From Cylindrodendrum hubeiense (lineage: Eukaryota; Ascomycota; Sordariomycetes; Hypocreales; Nectriaceae): 52,969 nucleotides of DNA. Below the pieces are notes generated by a model, which saw only the letters and a list, made by a program, of their open reading frames with translations, was not told the DNA's origin and made no database searches. Shown one piece after another: positions 1 to 11,681 of this stretch; the first letter of the stretch is position 1; each line of letters starts with the position of its first letter. The translations under genes were made by a program, and so were the position numbers. The stretch spans positions 1 through 52,969 of the forward strand of contig JAANBB010000286.1 in the NCBI GenBank assembly GCA_014621425.1, written 5' to 3'.

Positions 1-197
1 TGATCAACATAGTTGACGGGCACGAGGCCAGTAGGTTCGTCCTCATCGTCGGCACCGGCCTTCTTCTTGGCCTTCCACCAACCGTCGTCACCTTTCTTGT
101 CGAGAACATACAACAGGTCACCTTCGGTGATGGCCAGCTCGCCTTCGGCCTGGGCGGCGTAGTCGTAGACGGCCCGGTACACGCCCAGGAACCCCAT
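1..197 (-). CDS. sla1: Actin cytoskeleton-regulatory protein Sla1, N-terminal part (cut by window edge)
   Basis: The 65 residues visible begin MGFLGVYRAVYDY and form one SH3 domain: the ALYDY-like strand, an acidic RT loop (EGELAITEGDLLYVL), the WW pair at about residues 41-42, and the closing GLVPVNYVD. An SH3 domain starting at residue 1-3 with this FLGVYRAVYDY opening is how fungal Sla1 begins. Sla1 is the endocytic adaptor that links cargo with NPF motifs to Las17/WASP and Pan1-End3 at cortical actin patches. The remaining SH3 domains, SHD1 and the C-terminal repeats would lie outside the window. The start is the first ATG, at 197, and the sequence upstream is repeat-rich and non-coding. 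Another multi-SH3 protein is possible but less likely. Confidence 0.82.
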   Translation of the reverse strand, partial: MGFLGVYRAVYDYAAQAEGELAITEGDLLYVLDKKGDDGWWKAKKKAGADDEDEPTGLVPVNYVD

Positions 198-296
198 GGT
201 GGAAAACGTGACTCTGTGAGCTGCACCGCGGGCGTGTGCTCGGGAGGGAGACTCGAGAGGATGCGACGTTGACGATGCGATGCAGGACTGGTGGAG

Positions 297-352
297 CGAG
301 TCGAGTCGAGTCAAGTCGGGGCGAGACGAGGCGATGCGATGCGAAGTGACGC
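297..352. repeat. GTCGA / GATGC short tandem repeats
   Basis: Imperfect runs of gtcga (gagtcgagtcgagtcaagtc) pass into gatgcgatgcga. They lie in the sla1 leader/promoter and create the spurious ORFs there. Confidence 0.7.
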
Positions 353-670
353 AGTGCGGCGTCGTTTTGTCTGAGGAGCGAGCAACCCAGGACCACCTCC
401 CGGGCCAGCGAGAGGTACAGGAGGTGCACTAGGGACAGGAGGTACGTAGCTTGGCGGCCAGCCATGTGAGCGCGGCCCCGGCGCACGTAGCTGCCTTACT
501 GGAAGGGGTAAGCACTGCGTGCACTGGGCCCCAGGTGGGTAGGTGGCGAGCACTGCCCGGGGGCGATGGGCTGCAATGGCGATGGCCAGCAATGGCCAGC
601 AATGGCACCGCGTATCAAATTCGCACAGCCCGGTACCAAGTACCCCCCGGAGTTGCCCCCCTTTGGCTTG

Positions 671-760
671 GTATCTTCCGTCTTCCATCTTCCGTCTTCC
701 GTCTTCCCCATCGTGCCACTTGTAGCAGGTGCACACGCCTGGTGCACACGCCTGGTGCAC
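671..760. repeat. Direct repeats CTTCCGT and GCACACGCCTGGT
   Basis: Four to five copies of a cttccgt/cttccat unit lie at about 671-711. They are followed at about 731-760 by two adjacent copies of a gcacacgcctggt unit. Non-coding. Confidence 0.65.
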
Positions 761-1440
761 GTACCGTACCTGGTGCAGGCCACGCGCCCTGCCGTTGATA
801 CACACCTCAAGCTAGCAATTGGCACTTGGCACTGGGCACCTGGCGGCCGAGACGATGCGCCCGCGCCCAACCTACTCCTGATGGGGGGTAGCATGTCACT
901 CAACTTCTTGATGTCCAACTACTTTTGATAGGTACCTCCCTACCTAGAGGTAGGCAGCCCTTCATGCACATATTATACTTGACTCCAAGGTTGATTGACT
1001 GCCTCCTGTTCTAGAACCCGCGAATCGGTCTATGTACCTTCGCTACGCATCGTCTCTCCAACTTTACCTTGCCCTCACAGATTTGCTGTTACCTCTCACC
1101 AACTTAGGTTTTCTTCTTCTTTTTTTTCACCCGTCCCGAAACCTACCCGCTCGACTCGCGCCTGTTGCCCCCGCCATGCTACCAAGAACTGGGAGTAGTC
1201 CCCCCTAGCTTCTGCCCACCTCCGACACTTATGCTCTCACATGAATCGGTCTGAAGACGGTATTGGCGAGACATTTGCTTGAGTCGTTTACCCTCCCTCA
1301 AGGCCCTGACGTCTCTTATCTTGTCCTAGCATCTACCTGGTTTGGGGGTGTCGATGCATATCATTCTCTGCTGGCACTAAGCCTCACGTAATCATATACT
1401 GTGCTCCAGTAAATATGGCCTGGCTTGCCCAGATGCTCTC

Positions 1441-4400
1441 CTATGTCGCTTCCGATCCCAAGACGTCGTCGGAAGAAGTTTTTCCATCAGTGGCTTGGCC
1501 CAAGTTTCGGAAACTCCCTGTCCGCTGCCCCGGGGTGAAGACACCGGGGAACATCCTAGGATCGCTTCCTGAGAGGTGGAGGTCCGCCATGCCGTCGTTC
1601 GACCAATGTTCTCGGGATGCCATACCAGCGGGTGATCCCATTGACGTAAGCGCTGGCGATTCCAACTGAGGCACTGGATCCCCAGATGCTGCGCCCTGGG
1701 CTGTGGATGCTGCCGACTCGGCCATTTTGGCGCCCACCCCGGTTGCGCTAGACGAGAGCTCATTGTTCATATTGAAGTTGACGTACCGACCCAGCCTAGG
1801 TAAACAAGGTTGTTAGCATCATACGTCTCCGGAAGACAAGACCTCAGCTCTTTACTTACACCTCTCTCTCTTGTAGCAACGTGAAGTATCGGAATTCTTC
1901 TCTTCGATCAGGGACGTTAGTCTTGACCATTGTATTCCCTTCTTTGCCAGGCTTGTCACAGCCAGGGCCGAGCCACTGTTCTTTGATCGAGAGTTCATAT
2001 CCACTCTGCTTGACCGAGTTCTTTGCCAATTCACACATGTCTACTGGGCTTAGTTTGTAAATCTGTGCGGCCACGGCATATTCCTCAATCAGGGGCTCCT
2101 TTGTAAATGCAAACTGCAAAGGGTCATCCGTAGACAGCGACACGTTCAACCCTCGCCTGAAGTATTGATGGAAAGGATTGCGCTCGTAGGTCAGGAATAG
2201 CGCATTGTTACTCAGGGGCGACATGGCAATACCGATCTGATCCAGGTAGAAGACATACTGGAGAAGTGGTACCTTGCGAAGCAATAGCCCGTGGCTAATA
2301 CTATGGCAGCACAGGGCTGCCACTGCCAGATGCTCGCTGTCGCCAGCCTCTCCGCAGTGCGGTCGCAGAACAAAAGTGTTGAACCCGCGCTTCCTGCGCC
2401 AATAGTTCAATGACGCCATGTTTGAGAACAAGTAGTAGATCCAATAGCTGTAGGGCGGGTTCTGCTTAGTATCCCACGCTTTTGGTACCGGGAACTTCTT
2501 GAACAGCCGACGTTCGACCTTGCTTTCATCATCAACGCTGTCAAATCCTATGACCCGCTGGAGGAAGACATGCAGCTTCGGGTGGCTTGATGGATCCTTG
2601 GTTACTTCAAACAGGGGCTGGAACAGATTCCTGACCACCTGCTCGAAAGTCTCCATCAAACCCGTAGCTTTATACACGTCATACAGCCTTGGGATCTGAA
2701 TGAGCCAGCGGACGTTGTGGGAGAACAGCTTGTTGTCCACGACCCAGGCGGCAAGTTTATCCCACTCATCGATGGTCTTGCCATAGACGGAAATGCGCCA
2801 TTCCACCATCTGATATTTGCTTGATTCGAGATCTGAAATGACCTCTTTAGTAATTTCGGCGAGGTATCGACCGTGAATGAAATTGTCGGTTTTGAGGAAA
2901 ATAGTTCGAAGCCGTGACTCGCCAACAGGGTTGTACTTGAGATTGAACTTGTCAAATCGATGGAACGAATCCGTGTGGGCCTATGCCTGTCAGAATCGCC
3001 CTCCCATAAATATAACTGCTCTGGAAACCGCCGGTGCGACTCACATGCATGTCAAGTGTATCAATACTGAGGTCATACGCAGTCAAGTTGATACTAGCAA
3101 ACACTTCGGCTAGAGTTAGATGCCTGCCGTCGCGGAAGAGCACCACTTCATTCGGAAACTTTTTCATCTTGCTCTTGATAAAGCGCAGGAGATGTTTCTG
3201 GTTCATGCATGCTGAATGATGGACGTGAGTGTCCACCTTGCGCACATTGTAAAAGTCTCGATGGGGCACCTTTTTGCTGTCGGCCGTTTCCTGGTATTCA
3301 TTGAGCAACACATATAGGTTGAACTTGCCCTCCAGATACTGGAGTCGACGAAAAGCAAAGCTCTTGGTAGGTCCGTCTGAAGAGACATTCAAGATGTCGT
3401 CCAAGTCGATATAAAACTCTCTGATGGTGGGAACCTGAATATTCGGCGTTTGCGAGTCTTCATCATCGAAAACCTGATAGACTCCACTGTCATCAAGCTT
3501 GAAGCTCATGCTGTCAGGTTTTGGCAATGGAAGCAAATCATTCATATCGAAATCCTCCCCGATGTCCTGGCCTGGCTTTCGCTTCCTAATTGGTCTCTTT
3601 CCCTCTTGGGAGCCGACCGATGGTTGGGCCGCGGACGTTCCAGGATCATCTTTGGTGCCGTGCCAGTGGGCATTATCCTGGCCAGGAATATGGTCAGACA
3701 AGCCAGTTTGGTGGTCGGAAGCCTGTCTCCAGGCCGGCTCTGGTGGAGGAGGATAGACATCCCATTCGGGATCATCTCTAGGATTATCGTCTGGGCCTTG
3801 CAATGAAAGAGTAATATATTTTCGTCTAAGATCCAAAATCCTTTGGATGTCTTGAGAAATAGCACTCAGTTCGGTTGTGATATGAGGCTCGGTGTCGAAG
3901 AGACCACCACCTGAGAATCCAGCATTGGAGTTATCAGGAATCTTGGCATTGGCGTTTTGGAATACTTGGCTTTCGCGAGCAGAAGGCGGGAATGAGTAGC
4001 CCGGTGCATGAGGGGCAGCCTGGGCATGCATCCTCGCCGCTGACTCAGAGCTTGGGGCAGCGTCAAAGCCCAAGCTTGACGTCTCTGCAACTGGACCATT
4101 CGCATCTGACCGGCGCGTGTCCAGGTCGAGGATCAGAGAGTCGGCGCCATATTCAGTGGCTGAATGGGAACCTGAAGTGACCAATGGACTGCCATGGGGT
4201 GTTGACTGGGAGCCAGCGTGGGCTCCGTTACGCAGGTCGACTTTACTCCGGTGATAGAAGAATTTCGCATCTGTCTGGCTCATCTGGCGCTCGGCAACAG
4301 GGTCGTAGAAGGTCGTTCGTCTGGGCAAGTCTCGCGGCAGCATTCCGTCTTCAAGGTCGTCCTCGTCGCTATCGTTCTGTGATTCGGCTTGGTGCGTTTG

Positions 4401-4638
4401 GTCATGGGAAGTTGTTGTGCCAGAATCTCGCGCTTCATCACCCTCCTCGTCCGACTCTCTCGTTCGTACAGCGAGCGATGGCTCGTCACCATCGTCAAAG
4501 ACAGCGTGGCCTAGGAATTACGTACGGTTAGCAGCAAGAACAGCGACCTTTTGTCCCGTTGACCTACGACCCGCCGTTGGCTAGCCATTTGGGGAACGGA
4601 GACAGTATAGCTATGGAGCAAAGGTACATACCTGCCAT
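1441..4638 (-). CDS. amd1: AMP deaminase
   Basis: Hydrolyses AMP to IMP and ammonia in the purine nucleotide cycle, in the cytosol. Proposed exons on the minus strand are 4632-4638, 3045-4510, 1860-2980 and 1441-1795. They total 2949 nt and close in frame to 982 residues. The first half is acidic and low in conservation. The catalytic domain shows the metal-binding VDTHVHHS near residue 430, [10 protein letters not shown] near 699 and the signature SLSTDDP at 772-778, all typical of the adenosine/AMP deaminase superfamily. The tail (from about 880) is Ser/Gly/Met-rich and looks disordered. The first exon is only ATG-GCA-G and splices with a GTATGT donor to give [12 protein letters not shown]. 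The deaminase is downstream of nothing co-directed except the finger regulator, so no operon-like arrangement is implied. Confidence 0.95.
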
Positions 4639-5640
4639 GGTGATCTTTCTGGGTAGAAATCTCAAGCACGAGGCGCGGGTCGAATTGAGGGCACGAGACA
4701 GTCAGGGTCGATTGTTGAGTGCGGAATTGTTGAAAGGTCTAGGGTTGGATTGTCAGATGGGGTAGACGGAGAAGAGTGGGTAGGTAGGCGCGGCGTCGGT
4801 GAGCAATAGCTCCGAGATACGGTATCTGGGTGAGGGGTGGTGGATAGGTAGGTAGCCAAGGTAACTGGGAGAGGTCCTCGGGAGCAAAATGAGGTTTCTT
4901 ACCCAAAAGTCACCACTGTTCTCACGGGCTTTCCTTTGTTGTGTTAGCATCAAGAGTCCATCCGTAGCTGGCTTCCCACCTACCTAATGCGTAGATGCCC
5001 GCACATGCAATGATGTAGCTGGGTATGTGGAGGTTCTAGGTTTGGCCCCTGTGGCGCTAAGTGACCGCCCCTCTTTACAGGTGGTACATGGGTACCTCAG
5101 AAACCAGGTGCTTCGGTAGTTGCAGCACCGACCCCGCCACGCACCTGAACTAGCAGGATATAAAGAGAACGCTGAGAGGGCAGCGACACAATACATAATG
5201 GATACAGGATGAGTTGCATATGAACCTCAGCTGGAATCTATCCAATAGTATCAGCGGGGACGAGGGAGCCTGGATCGCGCAGAAGGTACTATTACTTGGT
5301 GGGCGTGTCATACTTGATGGAACCACCACGTCAGGTGCCAAAGGATGGTCCACCCAGGCACCTAAGGTACGATAGCGGGTTAACTTAAGCCGAGCGTAGC
5401 AGGTGGTCTGTGATAGGCATTTCTATTCTGACGCAACACCAAGAGAAGACTAGTTTTCGGAGCCAAGTTTGCGATGCCGTGGAGCGTGTCGCGGAGGACG
5501 TGATGACTGCTCCTTGGTCAGTGTCAGTATTCACCCACCATGCCACCCCTGTGGTCAATCTCGTCGTCGATGTCGTCGATGCCGTCGTTCACAAAGGGGG
5601 GCTTAGCACCGTTCCGAGAGAGCTGCATGAAGTCTCAGCC
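4639..5640. promoter_or_regulatory. Gene-free region upstream of AMP deaminase
   Basis: Intergenic region between the AMP deaminase start and the stop of the zinc-finger regulator. It contains several TAGGTAGGTA/TACCTACC elements (about 4780, 4846 and 4976). No coding ORF was recognised. The ORF that continues across 5410-5679 on the plus strand is the shadow of the regulator's last exon. Confidence 0.55.
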
Positions 5641-8600
5641 TCACTCCTGACGAGGCTCTTCACACAACTCTGCGCCTGACATGGCCCTCTCTAGAGCCCT
5701 GAGAATGGCCACATGGTCCCTATTGCGGCCCCACGCCAATGACGCAGCCCCGAGGATCTTCCTCCCTTCTCTCAATATCCGAGCAGGGCCTTTGGCTACG
5801 CAGATGTCGCCAACTCCAGTAATGTACGCTCTCATGTTTGAAGGACGGCCACAGCGAACAAAATGCTGCACCATTTCATCGTCATTAGGCCGGTCCAGTC
5901 GGATAAACGTGGGGTCGGAGCCTGGCATATGGGGCGACCCTCGCGAGTCCAAGCCTATATGTTCAGTGACACCCGGCTCGGGCCCAGGCGTTGATGCTGC
6001 TGCCTGTGGGGCATTTGCAGAAGGGGACGACTGTCTCGAGGGACTACCACTTCGATCATATTCATCACCAGGACGGTCTGGCTGTATCATTGGAGACGCC
6101 CTGGACGCATAGTAACTGTAAGCCCACAAGGTCAAGGTGGCGAGGAAGACCGAACTCGGCTCATAAAATGCCATGGTCGAGTATCGCCGAATGTGCCAGT
6201 ATAAGCAGCCGCAATGTACAGCAGCGAGGCGAGCTTTGGACTATACATATTGTCAGTGTCAAACCTTTGGCCATGGATCTTTGCCTACCTCATCACGCTG
6301 CGCCCATCGCAGAATCTCTTGCTCTGCAGCTCCCGCCTCCTCCCTGCTTGGAATTTTTGATATGCTGGCTACTGACCCAGTCGTAAATAAAACGAGGGTC
6401 AGAATATCTCGATGCGGTACCAACAGAATCACTCGAGAAAGGTGCAAATGAAAAACGGTTGGATGTTCGGCCCCGGAGAGAAGTGCGATGGTCCCATTGG
6501 CAGCCCAGTGCAAAACGTCTACGCAATCAAGTGCCGCGTTTCGCCACGCCGCAAATGTTGGCAATTCGTTCAACCACTTCTCGCTGGATACTTCTGTTTC
6601 TCTCAAGTGCCCCCTGGATGCTAAACTGGTACGAGGCACCTGTTGAGCGGATGGAATCCAGGAAGAGAGTGGTCGTTGGAAATACGATTTGACTTGATCG
6701 ATCTCATGATATACTCCATGAAGGAGAAGAATTCGGCTCGACTCTCCTAGATCCGACTTTACTCGCCGTTCAAGAAAGAGTTTGCGAACTGCCAATTGAA
6801 GGGACGGGTTTCCTGTAGAAATTAGAAGGTGCCTCCATCTACCAAGCTAGTTTGCGACCATGATGTAGGGTATATCTGGGAAGAGATCACTCACTATCGG
6901 TCCGCTGATATAGTTCGGCCCACTCGTGTGCACTGGTTGTGTTCCAAAGGCCATCATGGGGCAGATCGCTTGTTGGCACGTCGAAGGAAAATAGGGATTG
7001 GAAATCCAGATGTTGATATTGGCCCATGCAATCCAGTAGCTGATCAGTTAGCGATGTTCTCCAAGACGATCATAGGGCACATACCCATGCCAAGTATCCA
7101 AGGCGGCTTTCGGTTTCTTGCTGAACCCAGCTCTGCCATTGTTCATGTAGGACATGCAAAGATGCATTTCGGATTGTATCTTTGATGCGAAGATCTGACT
7201 CAGAGGAAGAGTTTGATCCAAGTGTTCGAAACGACTCGGCGAGGTTAACAAGGCCCCCGCAACGCGAAGGAGTGTATGACCTCAATCGAGTTGATCCATA
7301 GTAGAGCATGCCAATATGGCTCAGAAGGATAGATTGAAAGATGGCAATTCGCTTATCTGAGTTGCAACCCCGTTCAACCTCAGTTTGCAACGCCCTTCGC
7401 AGATACTCGTGCAAAGGTATTACTATTGCATCGAACTCCTGGGTCTGGGTATACTGACTCCCGACGGCTGCCATGGCCAGAGTTAATATCCAGAAATCGT
7501 TGACTGTTGTAAGAGTTTGGTGGATGATGGGCACGATTGGGTTAAAGCTGGCGAGAAAGAGACGAATGAAAAGATCGAAATGCAGCATAGAGGGGAATGT
7601 GTGAGTGCTATACGAAGGGTAAAACCCATCACAGTCCAGACATAACTGACGAAAATGGTGGAGAATTTCGTCGTATGTGGATTTCCATATCAAGATGCCA
7701 TGTTGATCCGCCGTTAAAGCTTGATCTGTTCCTAAATGGCCGAGATTTGGAAAGCCAAAAGGAGCAGAGGGGGCTTGTTCGGGGCGATGGTCGTGAGCCA
7801 TTGCGAATTGAGGATGTGTGCCAGGAATCAAAACCTGTGGTACTTTGGAGCGAACTGTGCAAGGAATCCGGGCCCCGTTCTTACTAGTTGCGTACAGTTC
7901 ACCCTCTACAGCATTGCCAACTCGGCTGTCAGTGCCGGTCCATGAGATGCTTGACGATGTTCCAGATGGTGAGGTTGCTGACCGGGCTTGCGTTAGGAAA
8001 TGGCCCCCCTCTCCTGGCGCAGATGACAGGTTATGGATAGCTGTCGAACCGGAAAAGGTCTGACTTTCCATGGGAACAGGCAACGTGGTTTCTTGCTCAA
8101 ACCCGCCCCCACTCATGGTCAAGTCCAGAATTGATCGATAGTCAAGGTCGATGGTATCATTTGTTGGTAGCCAGTTAATATGGAGGTCTAAGTCAGGTTC
8201 ATATGTTGTGCTTTGATAAGTGAAGCTGGGCACATCGAGACCAAGGAAACCGGGAGTTAGAGCCTGAACCGTCGGAACGTTAGTTACAGGGCTGAACAAC
8301 TGTTGTGCGTGGCGCATAGATTGTGGTTGCTGAAACTCATTGATGTCCATGGAGTCGTAGGAAACATGGAGTGGTTGATGGATGGAAATCGCACTATTGC
8401 CCTCAATCATTGCGTTGTCGGGGGGTTGACTTTGTTGGAGGCTCTCATCAGATGTCATGAGCTGGCCTGCTAATCCATGTGGTAGCTGTTGTGAAGAGAG
8501 ATGTGTGTCAAATGTAATATTTTCAGTAATTGGGGCTCTCTGGATGCTAGGATTGCCAGGACCTGAAGCTGGTTGCCTCTCTGGGGACATGCTCTTTGCA

Positions 8601-9167
8601 GAGTCCGGAGAAAGGCCCGATCGGTCCGAAGGACCTTCGTCGTAGTCTGTTTGATTCACCCTGCTAGGTTGACTCCTTGGTGCCGGATACACACAGGGAA
8701 TCAACCTCGCATGGCATCTGCTGCAGGGGTTGCCTTTGTTGCACTTTTCTCGGGCCTTGGAGCATGGCGTGCACGCCCTTCGCTGCGTCGTTGTCATTCC
8801 CACGTGAGAAGAAATGGCCACCTCCCGGGCTGGGTTATGGATGAGCATATGGCGTGTCAAGACATCGCTTTTCAAGGTGTTAGGTTCGCGGAAATCGAAA
8901 GGCGCCGTGGTGCAAGGAGCTCGGGAGGGTGTCATTGAAAGGGAAGACTCGGGATATACAAACATACCTTCTAGCAAAGCGCTTTCCACAAATTGAACAG
9001 GTAAATCGTCTTGTGTTTTCATGTCCTCTCTCGTGTCGTTTCAGGTGCTCAACTCGCTTGAAATTCCTCGGGCACTGGGAGCATTGAAAGCTGGAGCTAG
9101 TTGCGGCGTCTTGGGACGGGTGGCCATCATTGGAGAGCCACCCTGGCTGGTTTGGCGAAGACGCCAT
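5641..9167 (-). CDS. Transcription factor with two C2H2 fingers, a Zn2Cys6 cluster and a fungal-specific TF domain
   Basis: Exons on the minus strand are 8968-9167, 7085-8867, 6895-7039, 6289-6812 and 5641-6240. They total 3252 nt and give 1083 residues, in frame at all junctions. Finger 1 is C29-x2-C32...H45-x3-H49. Finger 2 is C57-x2-C60-x12-H73-x3-H77 and is split by intron 1. A classic binuclear cluster C-x2-C-x6-C-x5-C-x2-C-x6-C follows at 99-125. A long Ser/Gln-rich linker comes next. The second half matches the fungal-specific regulatory domain, with patches such as ESRLGYLAWLLDCMGQY and HCGCLYWHIRRYS...FYEPSSVFLATLTLWAYS. It is a nuclear DNA-binding regulator whose target genes cannot be read from the sequence. 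The neighbours (AMP deaminase, an orphan membrane protein) do not suggest a pathway. Confidence 0.9.
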
Positions 9168-10430
9168 TGAATAAGCAGAACAAATCTGACCATTTCAGAC
9201 CATAGGATGTTCGAAACGGGACCTATTAAGGGCTTCAAACCCGCGCATTTGTTAGAATTCCGTCTGTATTTGGATCAGGAGACGAAGGAGGGGCTGGGCG
9301 CTATCCCCGGCTAGATGCTGGAAAGGGTGGCCGGCTCCCCCAAAAAAAAAGATTATCCGTGCGCCGAGACGTAGCATCGCCCACCCATGCTTTCTCCAAC
9401 AGGATTGGAAACACATGGGAGCCGTCTCAGCGGCGCGTACGAGATGACTACGTCGTGACCTGAAGTCTGAGAGCTCCGAGGAGCGCGCTGCCGGCGGCGT
9501 GCGGCTCCAAGGAAATGAACCGCACTCGTGATACCAGCGGTTCGTTTCATTGATCCAGTGTGGTCGGTTTCTGTGCTCTGAGCGATTGTCGCATGCACTT
9601 GCAGAGCAGAATTGATTGGGCAGTGCAAAACAGCCAGGGAGTTTCTGTAGCTCGAAAACTCTTGAATGACACAACGCCATGCGAAAATGAAAGTACTGAG
9701 GGATATGTTCTCGAAATCTCCTCGACGTAGCCCTCAATTATAGTAGTCACCATTTCCTTTTCCCACCTTCCCCAGACTTTAACTCACTAAATGACACAAG
9801 ATTGACATCAACTCGAGCGCATGCAAGGCGGCAGAGATGTTCCTGTTGGACGTTCTGGACTTCTGGGGCACAGTTTTTGCATCTGCTACTCCCCATAAAG
9901 GACGGTATACGCCTCATCCCTAATATCACTCTTCTAACGCCTCGAAGCCAGGCGGGGAAAATTTCCTAAACGGATGCTGTCCCTCACAACTCTGTCCATC
10001 TTTGGATAAGCAATGCTGCATAAAGGACATCACGCCGCGAACCATCATGGGATGAGGGCAGGGTATGATCGAGGCAGCAGCATGACCCCCATGTCTTCTC
10101 TGAAGTAGAGAAATAATTTGAACCCGTTTTGCCCAGTTGCAGCTTGTGTGCCTCATACCTACATGGTACCCACCTTCGGCACTTCAAAAGGGGAAGTCTG
10201 GGTTGCGTTTGGAGCAGATTTTGCTTGTTCATTCGTAAAATACCTGCTATCATTATGCCATGCCATGGCCCATATTTCATTCCATAGCCTCATTAAACTC
10301 ATACATTACGATTCATAATAAGGAAATCATGATATACTGATCTAACGACTGAGCTCCAAAGCATCGCGCCGACCACCTAGCCAACCCGTCCGACGCCCCT
10401 GACCCCCAACTGACTCTGGGATTTCCTCAT
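9168..10430. promoter_or_regulatory. Gene-free region upstream of the zinc-finger regulator
   Basis: About 1.26 kb between the start of the regulator and the stop of the seven-helix protein gene. Small ORFs on the minus strand (for example 9984-10280) show no domain, biased composition or splice logic that I can support. It presumably holds the regulator's promoter and the 3' UTR of the next gene. Confidence 0.5.
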
Positions 10431-11681
10431 CTAAGCTGGCAGCTTGGCCACCTCTGACGATGCTGAAGCAGCCCGATTCCCATGATGGATGCTGATCTCG
10501 ACTGTCTTCTTAATACCAGCTCCTTCAGGAGTTGGTTCTATACTTCGTCCCTGCCGCTCGAGTATTTCCTGCTTTGATGATGACGACGAATTGACACTGT
10601 CCACTTCTGGATGGCATGCGTCATCTTGAACTCCGTCCCAAACTGAAAACGGCGGTGCATCATTTCCACTGGACGAATATAATCTCTCGTGTCGAGATGG
10701 CCGCCTGTTTGCGAGGCGAAATGACGAACTATCGGGGTTATTGTTATTGTTATTGGGGTTATTGCTGTTGTTGCTTGTGAGCGCCAACTTCGAGGCGAGG
10801 ATGTCGATACTGAAAGTATTAGTTAGAATCCAGTATGGCCTTAGTCAAGTGGGAGGGCAGTAAAAGAACTCACAAGATCATGACAGGGAAGAGGCACTCC
10901 AGTGTGTAGAAGAAATGGTCAATCTGGCTTGTGAGTGTCGTAGCCTTCTGTACAGATGGTTGGAAAAAGTAGGTGACGGCTCTCGTTATACCGATGATGG
11001 CTAAGGTGGCCAATCGGATCTCGGTGCTTCGCATGAGGTGCTGGAATAGGGTGGATCTCAATGAAACCTCCTGTGAGATCTTCTTGGCCGTCGTAAATTT
11101 CTTCAGCAGGAAGTAGGCGCTGAGGCATTCTACCAGGGCGATGGAAACGAAGTAGCCGATGTGGAGCCCGTTGATGGTGGTCCTCAAGATTGATCGACCA
11201 GCGAGAATTACCTTGACCCGAGCAACGAGGATCAAGAGTCTGAGGACAAAGATGACAACGATGAGGAACCAGAAAATGACAATGAAGACGATGCGGTCGC
11301 GATTGCGCAAGATGCGCACCAAGATGGCATAACTGTAGAAAGAAATGCCCGCCTCTTGGATCTAGGTAGGCCGAGACTTAGCAGGACGAAAGCAGAAGAG
11401 AAACCGAGACCGAGGTGAGCAGCTCAACATACCATCCACATGATATCGGCAACCGCCGAAGCGGCGGCCGAGTTAACGACAGGGTAGTCGCCAAAGTTGT
11501 AATAGTAACACAGGCCATTTGCGATGGCACCGGCGGCGGACACAACGATGGGGATGAGGGAGACGGCGGAGAGGCTGGTGATGCCAACGACAGTCAGGCC
11601 GAAGAGCACATTTCCTATCCCAATGGTACTGAGGATAGCCCAGCTGGACTGGAAATAGACGGTCAGGTCGACCTCGGACAT
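10431..11681 (-). CDS. Seven-transmembrane protein, unknown function
   Basis: Exons on the minus strand are 11433-11681, 10874-11361 and 10431-10809. They total 1116 nt and give 371 residues. Seven hydrophobic helices are visible, with a short N-terminus (MSEVDLTVYFQSS) and these cores in order: ILSTIGIGNVLFG, LIPIVVSAAGAIANG, IMWMIQEAGISFYSYAI, FIVIFWFLIVVIFVL, GYFVSIALVECLSAYFLL, ATLAIIGITRAVTYFF, and LECLFPVMIFIDIL. The tail of about 120 residues is polar, with an Asn run, then basic and Ser-rich. This topology fits a fungal GPCR-like or sensor membrane protein, but no family motif (PTH11 CFEM, Ste2/Ste3, opsin lysine) can be identified. An upstream in-frame ATG at 11720 would add 13 residues. 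I chose 11681 because the added residues look like leader. Confidence 0.75.

Larger units (their letters stand above)
198..1440. promoter_or_regulatory. Gene-free region upstream of sla1, with simple repeats
   Basis: This stretch lies between the sla1 start and the stop of the AMP deaminase gene. It holds short direct repeats but no ORF that looks coding. It should carry the sla1 promoter and leader and the 3' end of the deaminase transcript. A perfect 7-bp inverted repeat, CCTACCT-AG-AGGTAGG, sits at 939-954. Confidence 0.6.
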
